Positions 33,819 through 42,894 of a DNA stretch of 62,344 nucleotides are shown piece by piece; the first letter of the stretch is position 1, and every line of letters begins with the position of its first letter. The stretch covers positions 1-62,344 of the forward strand of contig JACPJV010000006.1 of assembly GCA_016187395.1 (NCBI GenBank), in the 5' to 3' direction. The translations under genes and the position numbers were made by a program. Under the pieces are notes generated by a model that was not told the DNA's origin, did no database searches, and saw only the letters and a list, made by a program, of their open reading frames with translations. The DNA comes from Candidatus Aenigmatarchaeota archaeon. GTDB taxonomy: Archaea > Aenigmatarchaeota > Aenigmatarchaeia > GW2011-AR5 > JACRAC01.

Positions 33819-33991
33819 TCTTTCACCTTCTTTTTCATTCTGCGTTTCGCTTTTCTTTTCGCATCTTCTTCCATAATAACAGGCCCGCGATAGCCGCAGT
33901 TGTTGCATAGGTAGAATATTCCTAAGACACCTCCCATCCATATGCCTATAGGGCCTTTCCTGCATTTTGGGCAGATTTTGTCGGCAGGCAT
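33815..33991 (-). CDS. Zinc-ribbon basic small protein, 58 aa
   Basis: Too short for the ORF track. 'MPADKICPKCRKGPIGIWMG' and 'FYLCNNCGYRGPVIM' give two CxxC pairs, then a basic tail 'KRKAKRRMKKKVKE'. It starts 2 bp after the SRP54 stop, and its TGA overlaps the ATG of the DnaA-IV-like gene. Likely a nucleic-acid or ribosome-associated zinc ribbon. Confidence 0.75.
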   Translation of the reverse strand: MPADKICPKCRKGPIGIWMGGVLGIFYLCNNCGYRGPVIMEEDAKRKAKRRMKKKVKE

Positions 33992-33993
33992 TT

Positions 33994-35319
33994 CTACAAC
34001 CCCAGTCCTTTCATCCCGCCGAACTGGCGCAGGAGCTTTGCCATATTGCCTCTCTTCATATTTGCAGGGGAAAACTGCTTCATCATTTTCTTTATTTTGT
34101 TGTAATTGCCCAGAAGCTCGCGCACGTCCTGCTCGCTTGTTCCGGAGCCCTTGGCTATCCTGGATATTCTTGGTGTGTTTATTATATCCGGGCTCTGCCT
34201 CTCATGCCTCGTCATAGAATTCATTATGTGTTTCCACTTGCGCATTTTCTCTTCCTGCACAGAAAGAAGGTCCTTTGGCACCTTGCCCCCGAGTCCTATC
34301 ATGTCTACGATCTGCCCTAATGGTCCCATGCTCTGCATTGATTCCATCTGCTTTATGAAATCCTCCAGGTCAAAATCTGCTTTCGCAATTTTTTCCGTAA
34401 GCTCGGGTTTTACAGCTGCCTTTGCTTTTTCGAGTAATGTCTCCAAATCAGGCATTCCGACAAGCCTTGCAACGAAGCGCTTGCTGTCGTATATTTCCAG
34501 CTTATCAGGCTGCTCGCCGACGGTCACAAAGATGACCTTTGCCCCTGTCTCGTAGCATGCTGTGAGCGCGCCTCCTCCTTTTGCTGTTGCATCCAGCTTT
34601 GTTACTATGACGTCAGTGATTCCCAGAGCCTTTTGGAACGCGGAAGATTGCTCCTTTGCAGCCTGTCCTATATCGGCAGGAATAACAAGTATGCGCTCGT
34701 CAGGCTTTGCTTCTGATGCCACGGATTTTATTTCCTTTACCAGATTTTCATCGAGGGCATCGCGACCAGAGGAATCGAATATGATAACGTCTGTTTTTGT
34801 TTTTTGCAGGGCATTCTTTGCGATCTTTGCTGCATTTATTTCGCCCTTCTCGCCGTAGAACTGCGCACCTATCTGCTGCGACAGCTGGTGCAGCTGCTCA
34901 TACGCGGCAGGCCTGACCGTGTCGCAGCATACCAATCCCACGGAAAACCCTTTTTTCTGGTAAAATCTCGCAAGCTTTGCTGCTGTAGTAGTCTTTCCGG
35001 ATCCAAAAAGCCCGACAAGAAGCATCTTCTTGGGCTTTATTTTTATTTCCGGCTTTTCGCCGCCCATTATTGATGCTAATTCATCGTAAACAGTCTTCAC
35101 TACCAATTCCCTGCGAGTCATTCCAGCAGGAAGTTTGCCAAGAGATTTCTTTCTTATATTCTCTGCAAGCTCTTCTGCGAGATGCACGTTCACGTCGCCT
35201 CCAACCAGCGCGCGCTTTATCTCGCCTACTAATTCACTGACAGCTTTCTCATCAACGCTGCCTATATTTGATATCTTCTGCAGCGCGCTGCGCAGTTTTT
35301 TTGAAAGTGATTCCAGCAT
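33994..35319 (-). CDS. srp54: Signal recognition particle GTPase SRP54 (Ffh)
   Basis: 441 aa, normal length. N domain, then G domain with 'LVGLFGSGKTTTAAKLARFY' (P-loop), 'DTVRPAAYEQLHQL' (G2/IBD), 'IIFDSSGRDALDENLV' (G3, here DSSGR rather than DTAGR), 'TKLDATAKGGGAL' (TKLD) and the Met-rich M domain 'FIKQMESMQSMGPLGQIVDM', which binds SRP RNA and signal peptides. The two substitutions in G3 are unusual but keep Asp and Gly. It heads an operon with a zinc-ribbon protein and a DnaA-IV-like protein. Confidence 0.95.
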   Translation of the reverse strand: MLESLSKKLRSALQKISNIGSVDEKAVSELVGEIKRALVGGDVNVHLAEELAENIRKKSLGKLPAGMTRRELVVKTVYDELASIMGGEKPEIKIKPKKMLLVGLFGSGKTTTAAKLARFYQKKGFSVGLVCCDTVRPAAYEQLHQLSQQIGAQFYGEKGEINAAKIAKNALQKTKTDVIIFDSSGRDALDENLVKEIKSVASEAKPDERILVIPADIGQAAKEQSSAFQKALGITDVIVTKLDATAKGGGALTACYETGAKVIFVTVGEQPDKLEIYDSKRFVARLVGMPDLETLLEKAKAAVKPELTEKIAKADFDLEDFIKQMESMQSMGPLGQIVDMIGLGGKVPKDLLSVQEEKMRKWKHIMNSMTRHERQSPDIINTPRISRIAKGSGTSEQDVRELLGNYNKIKKMMKQFSPANMKRGNMAKLLRQFGGMKGLGL

Positions 35320-35343
35320 GAACAGAAATTGCGCTTAAACACT

Positions 35344-36060
35344 TTAAAGCCTTTTGGGAGTTCCCTCCAGTCCCCACGGATTGGCAAGGTTTTCCGGATC
35401 GTACAACCCTCTTGATATCATAACATCTCTTGCAGTATTATCCAGCCTGTATAATGAATCTGCCAGGGAAAGCCATACCCGGCTTTGGTTCATACTGCGC
35501 ATAGCATGCAGAACTGTGTCTGCATCCTGCTCGCCTCTGTAAGCCCTTGCATTTCTCAGGGCGTCATATCTTTCGCATGCACCAACAAGAAGTTCGATGG
35601 TGTTCTTTTCACGTCTTCTGGTCTTTCTTCCACCCCTTTTTCTCGGGCTTTCCGTCTGGTCTCTATATTGATCTACTACGGTATGATGATCCCTTGCTGT
35701 TTCTGCTACAACAGAGGGAAGTCCGTTGCCTGTACCGGTCAATAACAGGTATCCAAGCTCGGTGTGCCTGCCTACTTCTCTTTTTTCTTCTGCTGTAAAA
35801 TCTCCGGGCTTTTTAAGCAGTTCCGGTCTTGGAAGCATTATCTTTCCTACGTCGTGCACCAGCGCTGATTTAACTGCATCAGGGTCTCCTCCAAGAAGTA
35901 CGACGGAAACCCCTGTCCTGACTGAATGAGGATAGGTGTCAATACCGTATTTTATGTCGTGGCGCCTTATCAATTCTAAAAATCTTAGGATACCAGGGTC
36001 TGAAACAGCTCTAAGCACGTAATCAACCGCACTCTCCACTCCTTCTCGGACATCACTCAT
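35344..36060 (-). CDS. HD-domain phosphohydrolase (HD-GYP-like)
   Basis: About 238 aa; the start uses a GGTGATTTC ribosome-binding site directly before ATG 36060. 'TYPHSVRTGV', 'SALVHDVGKIMLPRPELLKK', 'EVGRHTELGYLLL' and 'ARDHHTVVDQY' place the metal-binding His/Asp residues in the HD-GYP order, though the GYP motif itself is not present. The family hydrolyses phosphate esters such as nucleotides or cyclic dinucleotides. Substrate unknown. Confidence 0.75.
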   Translation of the reverse strand: MSDVREGVESAVDYVLRAVSDPGILRFLELIRRHDIKYGIDTYPHSVRTGVSVVLLGGDPDAVKSALVHDVGKIMLPRPELLKKPGDFTAEEKREVGRHTELGYLLLTGTGNGLPSVVAETARDHHTVVDQYRDQTESPRKRGGRKTRRREKNTIELLVGACERYDALRNARAYRGEQDADTVLHAMRSMNQSRVWLSLADSLYRLDNTARDVMISRGLYDPENLANPWGLEGTPKRL

Positions 36061-36122
36061 GAAATCACCATAAATCTTGAACAAACTTGAATATAAAAGA
36101 AAATGATTTCAAAGGCAGGGCA

Positions 36123-36875
36123 TTAGATCCTGTCTCCCATCATCTCATTCATCAGCCTGAAGGCGTCTGATTCTGCATCGGAAAGAAATCTGCCATAAGC
36201 GGTTCCTGCCATCTTTCTTCTCATCCTTCTGATTCTTTCTGCCGCATTTCTCTGGACATCGCTTTCCTTTCTTAAAAACCCGCTTTCCTCAAGTTCGTGC
36301 GCCAGAACATGGAATTTGCCTCTGTACGACAGGTCTCTGTCTACAAGCAGGAATTCGCCTCTGTCATAATCGCGAAAATGACCCGGATATTTGTCCCTGC
36401 TGACCCTGAATCCGTGCACCCTGTGACCTGTCATCTGTTCTATTGCCTCTATTGGCAATTCAAATACTTCTCTGCCCTCTCTTTTTGCATCATCAAGAAG
36501 CATCTTGTATAATCCTTCGTACTCACGTTCGCCTTCTTCCCCAAGCAGGTACGGGAAAGCAGGTTTCCTTTCCGGCTGTTGCTGGGGTGGCTGAGCTCTG
36601 GGTTTCCGGGATTCCCTGTACTCGTTGACAGCAGCGCTGACTGCATTTAGATTCAATTTCACAGGTGCGTAAGGACCGTCCTTAGGATCTTCGCCCAGTA
36701 CAGAGGTTATGCCGAGCGCGTCTGCCAAAGCCGCTGCATATCTGCGAGTGCTTCCTGCAGGCGCAGAACGCCAGCTGAAGGGCAGTTTTGCCCTGTTCCA
36801 GCTAACCCTGTAGCCTGCGTCCTTGTCTCCCTTCACCCATTCATCGTCCTGAAGCATCAGATCTGCAAATGCCAT
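36123..36875 (-). CDS. Hypothetical protein with HELEE motif, third gene of orphan operon
   Basis: 250 aa. 'GKFHVLAHELEESGFLRKES' sits where metallopeptidases of this window have HExxH, but the second His is Glu (HExxE), so zinc binding is doubtful. The Pro/Gln-rich linker around 95-112 separates two domains. GGTGAT stands just upstream of the ATG, so it is translated from an operon with the two genes upstream (37328 and 36894). No family recognised. Confidence 0.55.
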   Translation of the reverse strand: MAFADLMLQDDEWVKGDKDAGYRVSWNRAKLPFSWRSAPAGSTRRYAAALADALGITSVLGEDPKDGPYAPVKLNLNAVSAAVNEYRESRKPRAQPPQQQPERKPAFPYLLGEEGEREYEGLYKMLLDDAKREGREVFELPIEAIEQMTGHRVHGFRVSRDKYPGHFRDYDRGEFLLVDRDLSYRGKFHVLAHELEESGFLRKESDVQRNAAERIRRMRRKMAGTAYGRFLSDAESDAFRLMNEMMGDRI

Positions 36876-36893
36876 AACATCACCTACATATTC

Positions 36894-37295
36894 CTAATCT
36901 CTCGAAACATACCTTCCAAATGCCCTTGAAAACAGGCTTCCCCTGAAGACAATCCCGCCTCTGAAACCGCCCTCCCCGTTCCACAGGTTCGGATTTGTGT
37001 ATGCATTATTCATGACTGCCGCAAGTTCATCCGCGGCCCGCCTGTCTGATGCATCGGGCAAAGCCGTTTCCATCGAATATCTGAAGCCTGCCCTTCTTGC
37101 ATCCTCCACAACTTCCATTAGTCTGGTATCGCCTCTTACCCAAGCATCAACTCCCATATATCCAGTACCCTCTGCCAGATAAAGCTCCATCTCCTGCGGA
37201 GTTTTTGTAAGCATTCTTATATCAGGCAGCTCTGCCTCTATCTTCGCCCTCGAAGCAGGGCAGTCAAAAAACGCGTAAGCCTTTCCGATGGTCAT
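36894..37295 (-). CDS. Hypothetical protein, second gene of orphan operon
   Basis: 133 aa from 'MTIGKAYAFFDCPASRAKIE', chosen because GGTGATATC precedes this ATG; the track start is 14 codons earlier. Soluble alpha/beta-looking chain, with 'MNNAYTNPNLWNGEGGFRGG' near the end. No family recognised. Confidence 0.55.
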   Translation of the reverse strand: MTIGKAYAFFDCPASRAKIEAELPDIRMLTKTPQEMELYLAEGTGYMGVDAWVRGDTRLMEVVEDARRAGFRYSMETALPDASDRRAADELAAVMNNAYTNPNLWNGEGGFRGGIVFRGSLFSRAFGRYVSRD

Positions 37296-37327
37296 GATAT
37301 CACCTAATTTTACTGATGTCTGGCAAC

Positions 37328-37714
37328 CTACGGCCATTTCGGCCTAACTATTTTTCCTTGCCTCTCAGCGGCTTCAAATGAATCTATTACGCGACCTCCC
37401 AGAAACTTATATTCGCTAGGCTTCTCCCTGAGAGGAGACGTATCGAGAGGTATATCTACAATCCTAACATATGCCTTACGGACTTCTGCTTCTTTAAGTT
37501 TTCTTCCCAATTCCTTAACCTCCCTTCTGCGTTCTCTCATCTCCTGATATACAGGCGTGTTTCTGAGATTTCTAAGTTCTGCAGCTTTTCTGTCGCGCCT
37601 GAAATTTCCGACAGCAGCTCCTACATTGCCTGTCGCCAAAGGAGCAACATAACGCTCAATCATCCTGTCGCTCCAAGTCGGGTTTGCTACTCTGTTTGCT
37701 ATTCTGTATCCCAC
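37328..37714 (-). CDS. Hypothetical basic protein, first gene of orphan operon
   Basis: 128 aa, GTG start with AGGTGAT four bases upstream. 'MGYRIANRVANPTWSDRMIE' then a highly charged helix 'EMRERRREVKELGRKLKEAE'. No family recognised. The next two genes follow at 32- and 18-bp spacings with the same ribosome-binding motif. Confidence 0.55.
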   Translation of the reverse strand: MGYRIANRVANPTWSDRMIERYVAPLATGNVGAAVGNFRRDRKAAELRNLRNTPVYQEMRERRREVKELGRKLKEAEVRKAYVRIVDIPLDTSPLREKPSEYKFLGGRVIDSFEAAERQGKIVRPKWP

Positions 37715-37821
37715 AAAATCACCTGCCTAAATATGGCTCCGCAAGGTATTTAAAGTTTTCGCTTCTGGAAAGTAGTGACAGGGTATTTAAATGCTCCAAA
37801 TAGCTGCATACAGGGATTTTT

Positions 37822-37992
37822 ATGGCTGCGAAGACGGTTTCTATCATGAAAGCCAAAAGCAAAAGCAGCCTTATGGATATAGCCGGCATTCTTACAAAGA
37901 AGGAATCGGAGCTGCTCAGAAAAAGCGTGAAGGAAACGAGGCTCGCCATGAGGAAGAGAATCGGGAAAACGGCAAAGAGGTTGTCTAAATGA
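37822..37992 (+). CDS. Orphan VapB-like antitoxin fragment, 56 aa
   Basis: Not in the ORF track. 'MAAKTVSIMKAKSKSSLMDI' plus 'AGILTKKESELLRKSVKETR' resembles the C-terminal half of archaeal VapB antitoxins ('SLxDIAGxLxxKExxxLxxxIKE'). No toxin gene lies next to it. GGTATTTAAATG is ~35 bp upstream. Gene call moderate, family call tentative. Confidence 0.5.
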   Translation: MAAKTVSIMKAKSKSSLMDIAGILTKKESELLRKSVKETRLAMRKRIGKTAKRLSK

Positions 37993-38089
37993 ATGCACGG
38001 CGAGTGAATGGACATTGAATAAAAAGGGTTGGGAATGATTCACCCTTGAAAATTCTGAAATATTAATATCCTCAAACCATAGTTTTCCT

Positions 38090-39448
38090 ATGCCAGGTCT
38101 GGAAGGATATTCGAAGAAAGTGCAAAAGCTGCTTGGCAAAAAAGGCATACGCATAGGCGACCGCGTTTCTGCGGGCGGCTACGAAGGCATGCTGATGCCG
38201 CGCATAGGCGGCGATGCAAATGCACTGGTCATAAAGCTGGACAACGGATATAATATAGGCGTGCGGGCGGAGAATGCCAGAAAGCTGGCTGGAAAAGCAA
38301 AAATGCAGGAAAGGGAGTGGAAGCTGAAATCTCAAAGGGATCCTGCAAAGCCGACTATTGCAATACTTCACACAGGCGGCACGATTGCGTCGAAGCTTGA
38401 TTACAGGACGGGCGCTGTGGAGCCTGCTATCACTGATGATGAATTGCTGGCGATGTATCCTGAACTCATGGAGCTTGCGAACGTACGCTCGCGCATCGTG
38501 TTCCAGATATTCTCAGAGGACCTGGAACCTGCTCACTGGGAAACGATTGCAAAGAAAGCCTACGATGAGATAGCAGAGGAAGGATGCGACGGCGTTATTA
38601 TCACGCACGGCACTGACACGATGTACTATACTGCTTCTGCCCTGAGCTTTGCGCTTCAAAACCTGCCTGTCCCTGTTTTGCTTGTCGCAAGCCAGCGCTC
38701 TTCTGACAGGCCGAGCAGCGACGCAGGCGTAAATCTTCTGAGCGCCGCGCTCTTCATAGCAAAGGGCGATTATGCTGGCGTGGGCATATGCATGCACTCT
38801 TCGCCATCTGATGACAAATGCTGGATTTTAGAGGCGAACAGGTGCAGAAAAATGCACACGTCACGAAGAGATGCTTATCGGCCAATAAATTCGAAGCCTC
38901 TGGCGGAGATAGACTGGAATGCACGGTCGATAAATTTCCTGAAGGAAGATTACAGAAGGAGAGACCAAAAAAGAATACTGCAGCTAAAGGCGAAATTCTC
39001 AGACAAGGTAGGTCTGCTTAAGATCTATCCGGGCTTTCCTCCGGACCTAATCGATTTTTTCGCAAAGAAATACCAAGGATTGCTCATAGAAGGCTATGCG
39101 TTCGGCCAGATGCCTGTGAATGCAGTGGATTCGAAAACAGATCATCATAAGATTCTCCTCGGAAAAATTGCAGCTCTTGCAAAGAATATCCCCATTGTCG
39201 TGGCTTCGCAGGTGCCTTATGGAATAGCCAATATGAACGTCTACTCGACGAGCCGCGACCTCACGAAGGCAGGGGTTATAGAGGCAAGGATGCCTGCCTA
39301 TTCTGCTTACGTGAAATTGTGCTGGCTGCTTGGAAACGGCAAAAGGCTGGATGATATCAGGAAAAAGATCAATGAGGATATTGCTGGAGAAGTTGTGACG
39401 CGACAAGAGCTTGATGAATTTCCGGACGAGGGGCTGGAGAAGGGATGA
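38090..39448 (+). CDS. gatD: Glu-tRNA(Gln) amidotransferase subunit D
   Basis: 452 aa. The N-terminal ~85 residues are the GatD-specific beta domain ('IGDRVSAGGYEGMLMPRIGG'). The L-asparaginase-like domain has 'IAILHTGGTIASKLDYRTGA' (first catalytic Thr) and 'GVIITHGTDTMYYTASAL' (second Thr/Asp). It releases ammonia from asparagine or glutamine for GatE, which amidates Glu on tRNA-Gln. In many archaea gatD and gatE are adjacent; here a VapBC module and an orphan gene lie between them. Confidence 0.93.
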   Translation: MPGLEGYSKKVQKLLGKKGIRIGDRVSAGGYEGMLMPRIGGDANALVIKLDNGYNIGVRAENARKLAGKAKMQEREWKLKSQRDPAKPTIAILHTGGTIASKLDYRTGAVEPAITDDELLAMYPELMELANVRSRIVFQIFSEDLEPAHWETIAKKAYDEIAEEGCDGVIITHGTDTMYYTASALSFALQNLPVPVLLVASQRSSDRPSSDAGVNLLSAALFIAKGDYAGVGICMHSSPSDDKCWILEANRCRKMHTSRRDAYRPINSKPLAEIDWNARSINFLKEDYRRRDQKRILQLKAKFSDKVGLLKIYPGFPPDLIDFFAKKYQGLLIEGYAFGQMPVNAVDSKTDHHKILLGKIAALAKNIPIVVASQVPYGIANMNVYSTSRDLTKAGVIEARMPAYSAYVKLCWLLGNGKRLDDIRKKINEDIAGEVVTRQELDEFPDEGLEKG

Positions 39449-39519
39449 ACATTGGGAAAATTTCCTTGTTTTTCCCAAAATCTTTAAATATTTTGGGAAA
39501 CAATACTTCTTGTGATTTA

Positions 39520-39765
39520 ATGGAAATTCTCACGATAGACAGGGCTGGAAAGATGTATTTTCCAAAGGCTGTAAGGCATAAAATCAAGGAAAGGAATTAT
39601 GTAGCTGTTATACTGCCAGACGGCACTATAATGCTGCACAAGTTCAGGAGAATCAGGGACCCTAAAAAAGCGCTAAAGGAATTCCAAAAGCTGCCAGAGG
39701 TTACCAAGACGATAAAACAGATAAAGAAGGAGATTTACGACGAGGCTCTGAAGGGTGTGAAATGA
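39520..39765 (+). CDS. vapB: AbrB-type (SpoVT-AbrB) antitoxin, VapB family
   Basis: 81 aa from 'MEILTIDRAGKMYFPKAVRH'; the swapped-hairpin AbrB core ('GKMYFPKAVRHKIKERNYVA') is clear, followed by a basic helix for toxin binding. TTAAATA lies ~33 bp upstream; the longer track start is inside the promoter. It overlaps the PIN toxin gene by 4 bp. Confidence 0.8.
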   Translation: MEILTIDRAGKMYFPKAVRHKIKERNYVAVILPDGTIMLHKFRRIRDPKKALKEFQKLPEVTKTIKQIKKEIYDEALKGVK

Positions 39766-40145
39766 TGTACGCTGATCTGGACTTTTTCCTTGCGTTGCTG
39801 AAGAAGGAGGACTGGCTCAAAGAAAAAGCTGAAGAAATCTACAGGAAGCATCATAGGGAGATATGGACTTCCACCATCACTCTGCAGGAAATAATGCTCT
39901 ACGCATCCAGGGAACGCCTGAACCTATCCGAATTCATTGAGAGGATGCTGTCCCTCACAGAAATACGGGAAATCAATATCACAGTGGAAATGTGCCTTGC
40001 TGTCACCGACCTGATCAGCAGATTTAACATGACTCCCTTTGATGCCTTTCATGCTATGATATGCGAAGGCGATGAAATAATCAGTTCTGACAATTCTTAC
40101 GACAGAATAGGACTGAGACGAGTAAGACTGGAAGGCGACCATTGA
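39762..40145 (+). CDS. vapC: PIN-domain toxin VapC
   Basis: 127 aa. 'MYADLDFFLALLKKEDWLKE' provides the first PIN Asp, 'STITLQEIMLYASRE' the conserved Glu, and 'MTPFDAFHAMICEGDEIISS' plus 'DNSYDRIGL' the later acidic residues. PIN toxins are RNases. Starts at ATGATG overlapping the antitoxin stop. Inserted between gatD and gatE. Confidence 0.82.
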   Translation: MMYADLDFFLALLKKEDWLKEKAEEIYRKHHREIWTSTITLQEIMLYASRERLNLSEFIERMLSLTEIREINITVEMCLAVTDLISRFNMTPFDAFHAMICEGDEIISSDNSYDRIGLRRVRLEGDH

Positions 40146-40334
40146 ATCCCGAAAAATGCGATAAAGGCAAATCAGGGCAAGAAGGAAAGCGTTATCAATA
40201 TGCATAGTCATGGAAAAAGGTGCGCGCAGTTTTGACGGAGCTTTCCAGAAATCAGTGATCTCTGCGAGCCTGTCTCGAATCGCGCTAACGCGCTTTTATG
40301 CCTTGCGCATACAATTCTTTTCTGGTGTGGTGTT

Positions 40335-40763
40335 ATGATCGAAAGGCTTAGCCCTGCAGAAGCTGCGGAAGTGATGAAACGGCATTTTGCAAGATTGGGA
40401 GAATACCAGATGTCGTTAAGAAACGAGCTGCTTGGCGATGTCATCTCTGCAGTTGAAAGTGTCGGTGGAAACGGGTCTAATCCAATGGCGCATGCACAAA
40501 ACAGGGCAGTGGAAAGGTACGGGGATGACCCCAATTTTTATAAAATTCTACCAGTACTTGAAGAAATTGCTCATGATTATTTCCTTCTCCTAGAAAGGTC
40601 TGATTTATTGAGGAGGTGCGAGATGAAAACTGAAATAAGGTCCGCTCTTTTCCAGCCACCGGATGCAAACCGAGTATATGACTTTGTGAGCGATCTTCTG
40701 GTAAGCCTGAGAAGAGCTCAAATCCGGCATTCTAAACATCACGGGGAGCCTCTCAGTTTTTAA
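40335..40763 (+). CDS. Hypothetical protein between VapC and GatE
   Basis: 142 aa, 'MIERLSPAEAAEVMKRHFAR'; helical and soluble, with no recognisable domain. CTTTTATG ~35 bp upstream is a possible promoter. A 42-codon ORF ends on its start codon but is probably chance. Confidence 0.55.
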   Translation: MIERLSPAEAAEVMKRHFARLGEYQMSLRNELLGDVISAVESVGGNGSNPMAHAQNRAVERYGDDPNFYKILPVLEEIAHDYFLLLERSDLLRRCEMKTEIRSALFQPPDANRVYDFVSDLLVSLRRAQIRHSKHHGEPLSF

Positions 40764-40785
40764 CCTTCTGCGGGCATACTTTCTC

Positions 40786-42585
40786 ATGGCTAAAGGCAAA
40801 TATGAACTGCGCTGCGGTCTCGAGATACACCAGCGCCTACACACGAAAAAACTTTTCTGCAATTGCGAAAGCACACAAACAGAAGAGCCGTTTCTTGAGG
40901 TGCGCCGGCAATTAAGGCCTGTGGCTGGCGAGCTGGGCGACGTGGACCCTGCTGCTCTTCATGAAGCGCTTCGCGGAAGGCATTTTTTGTATCAAATATC
41001 CCAGAAAGAAAGCTGCCTTGTTGAATTAGACTGCGAGCCGCCGCATGAGATTAACCTGGAGGCACTGGATGTAGCTCTGTCTGTTTGCAAACTTCTGCAA
41101 TGTACCATACCTGAGGAAATCCATGTTATGAGAAAGACTGTCATTGATGGCAGCAATACAGGCGGCTTTCAGCGCACGGCGGTGGTAGGGATGGATGGAA
41201 AGATCAAGGTCGGCAATGAAATCATAGAGATAGATCAGATAGCTCTGGAAGAGGAAAGCGCCCGGATTGAAAGCAAAAGCGAGCACGAGACAATCTATAG
41301 ACTGTCCGGCCTTGGAATACCGCTTGTTGAAATAACGACTGGTGTGATTGATGATGCAGATAAATTGCAGAAGGTGGCGGAGCATATAGGGCTCCTTTTA
41401 CGGTCATTTGATGTGCAGCGCGGCATCGGAAGCATAAGGCAGGACGTGAATGTTTCTATTGCTAATGGAGCAAGGGTTGAGATAAAGGGTTTCCAGGAAC
41501 TGGAAAAAATGGCAGAGCTTGTGAAGAATGAAGCAAAGCGCCAGCAGGACCTGCTTAACATCATGAATAAACTAATAAAGCGCAAGGCTTCGGTTTCCGG
41601 AGCAGTAAAAGATGTTACGAAATATTTCGGTAATACGGGAAACATTCTCCTGAAAGACATTGTAAATAACAAAGGGCGCGTTTTCGCTTTTCTTCTCAGA
41701 AATTTTGATGGAATGATGACAGAGGAATGCGGCGACCGCACGCTTGGCAAAGAGCTGGCAGGGTATGCGCAGGCATACGGCATAGGCGGCATAATTCACA
41801 CCGATGAAGACCTTGGCAGATACAAGCTGAGGAATGAGTTTGACCTTTTGAAAAAAGAATTCAAGGCGAAGGAAAGGGATTCTATAGTAATCCTTGCAGG
41901 CATGATGCCTGATGTCAGGAATGCAGTTAATGCCGTGTATGAGCGCGCTTTGCACCTGCTTTCCGGAGTTCCGGAAGAAACGCGCTTTTCTGATGGCATA
42001 GGCTCAAAATTTGCAAGGCCCCTGCCAGGAAAGGCGCGAATGTATCCTGAGACAGACGTGCCTCCTATAATTGCAGAAGCGCCGAAAAAACTGCCGAAGA
42101 CGATGTTCGAGAAGGAAAGTGACTTAAAAAAGAGGCTGCCTGCAGAAATGGCGGAGCAGATGATAAGATCACACAGGCTGCCCTTGTATGAAAAACTTGC
42201 AGAAAGGCATGATCCTGTTCTTGTGGCAAACACGCTTCTTTCTACCATGAAGGACTTAAGTAGGCGCGGGTTTGATGTTGAAAGAATAGGCGAGGAAGAA
42301 TTGTCTGCAATATTTTCTATGGTAAAGAAAGGCAAAATCACAAGGCAGGCGATCCCTGAAGCGCTTGCTATGATTGCACAAGGAAAATCGATAAATGATA
42401 TAGAAAAAAGCTTCGGGTCCATGCCAGAAATCCAGCTTCGAGATATAGTGCGTTCTGTTATAAAATCCAATCCAAATGCAAACGAGGGAGCTTTAATGGG
42501 CATTGTAATGAACAAGGCCCGTGGACGCGTTGAAGGCAAGATCGTGGCTAAAATAGTCAGGGAGGAAATGGGAAAGGGCAGGTAG
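40786..42585 (+). CDS. gatE: Glu-tRNA(Gln) amidotransferase subunit E
   Basis: 599 aa. Begins 'YELRCGLEIHQRLHTKKLFC' as in GatB/GatE, with 'HVMRKTVIDGSNTGGFQRTA', 'GIPLVEITTGV', and 'SIRQDVNVSIANGARVEIKG' of the kinase/amidase cradle. A GatE-specific AspRS-like insertion lies around 320-420. The C-terminal YqeY-like tail ends 'IVAKIVREEMGKGR'. With GatD it converts Glu-tRNA(Gln) to Gln-tRNA(Gln), implying no GlnRS. Confidence 0.93.
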   Translation: MAKGKYELRCGLEIHQRLHTKKLFCNCESTQTEEPFLEVRRQLRPVAGELGDVDPAALHEALRGRHFLYQISQKESCLVELDCEPPHEINLEALDVALSVCKLLQCTIPEEIHVMRKTVIDGSNTGGFQRTAVVGMDGKIKVGNEIIEIDQIALEEESARIESKSEHETIYRLSGLGIPLVEITTGVIDDADKLQKVAEHIGLLLRSFDVQRGIGSIRQDVNVSIANGARVEIKGFQELEKMAELVKNEAKRQQDLLNIMNKLIKRKASVSGAVKDVTKYFGNTGNILLKDIVNNKGRVFAFLLRNFDGMMTEECGDRTLGKELAGYAQAYGIGGIIHTDEDLGRYKLRNEFDLLKKEFKAKERDSIVILAGMMPDVRNAVNAVYERALHLLSGVPEETRFSDGIGSKFARPLPGKARMYPETDVPPIIAEAPKKLPKTMFEKESDLKKRLPAEMAEQMIRSHRLPLYEKLAERHDPVLVANTLLSTMKDLSRRGFDVERIGEEELSAIFSMVKKGKITRQAIPEALAMIAQGKSINDIEKSFGSMPEIQLRDIVRSVIKSNPNANEGALMGIVMNKARGRVEGKIVAKIVREEMGKGR

Positions 42586-42644
42586 CTTCGAGCAAGCCGA
42601 TTTCTGTAAAGGAGTGTTGTCGCAACCAGGTTTGATACCTTTAA

Positions 42645-42664
42645 ATACATGTATGACATGTATT
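42645..42664. promoter_or_regulatory. Promoter/operator of VapBC: direct repeats of ACATGTAT
   Basis: ATACATGTAT followed by ACATGTAT at 9-bp spacing, between the TATA (CTTTAAATA) and the vapB ATG. Likely the antitoxin-binding site. Confidence 0.5.
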
Positions 42665-42669
42665 ACATT

Positions 42670-42894
42670 ATGCAATTAAGCGTCAGGAATGTTGCCAAAA
42701 AAACCTTCAAGGAGTTTAAGGCCAGAACCGTTGAGGAGGGCGTCCCTGTTGGGACGGCTCTGACTCTTGCCATGGAGGAGTGGCTTGAAAGGAGGAATAC
42801 TAAGAGGAAAAAATACCTCGAACTAAAGCCTTGGGACTGGGGAACAGGCACGGAAAGAACGAGCAAGGATATTGACAAAATAGTCTACGGGTGA
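42670..42894 (+). CDS. vapB: Ribbon-helix-helix-like antitoxin VapB
   Basis: 74 aa from 'MQLSVRNVAKKTFKEFKART', which follows the operator; the track start at 42649 is within it. N-terminal strand-helix-helix ('VEEGVPVGTALTLAMEEWLE') suggests RHH. The C-terminal 'LELKPWDWGTGTERTSKDID' is a typical toxin-binding tail. It overlaps the downstream PIN gene by 4 bp (GTGA). Confidence 0.75.
   Translation: MQLSVRNVAKKTFKEFKARTVEEGVPVGTALTLAMEEWLERRNTKRKKYLELKPWDWGTGTERTSKDIDKIVYG

Noticed and set aside
40210-40338. 42-codon ORF ending on the start of the 40335 gene
   Set aside because: The promoter of the downstream gene lies inside it and the composition is not convincing; probably chance.
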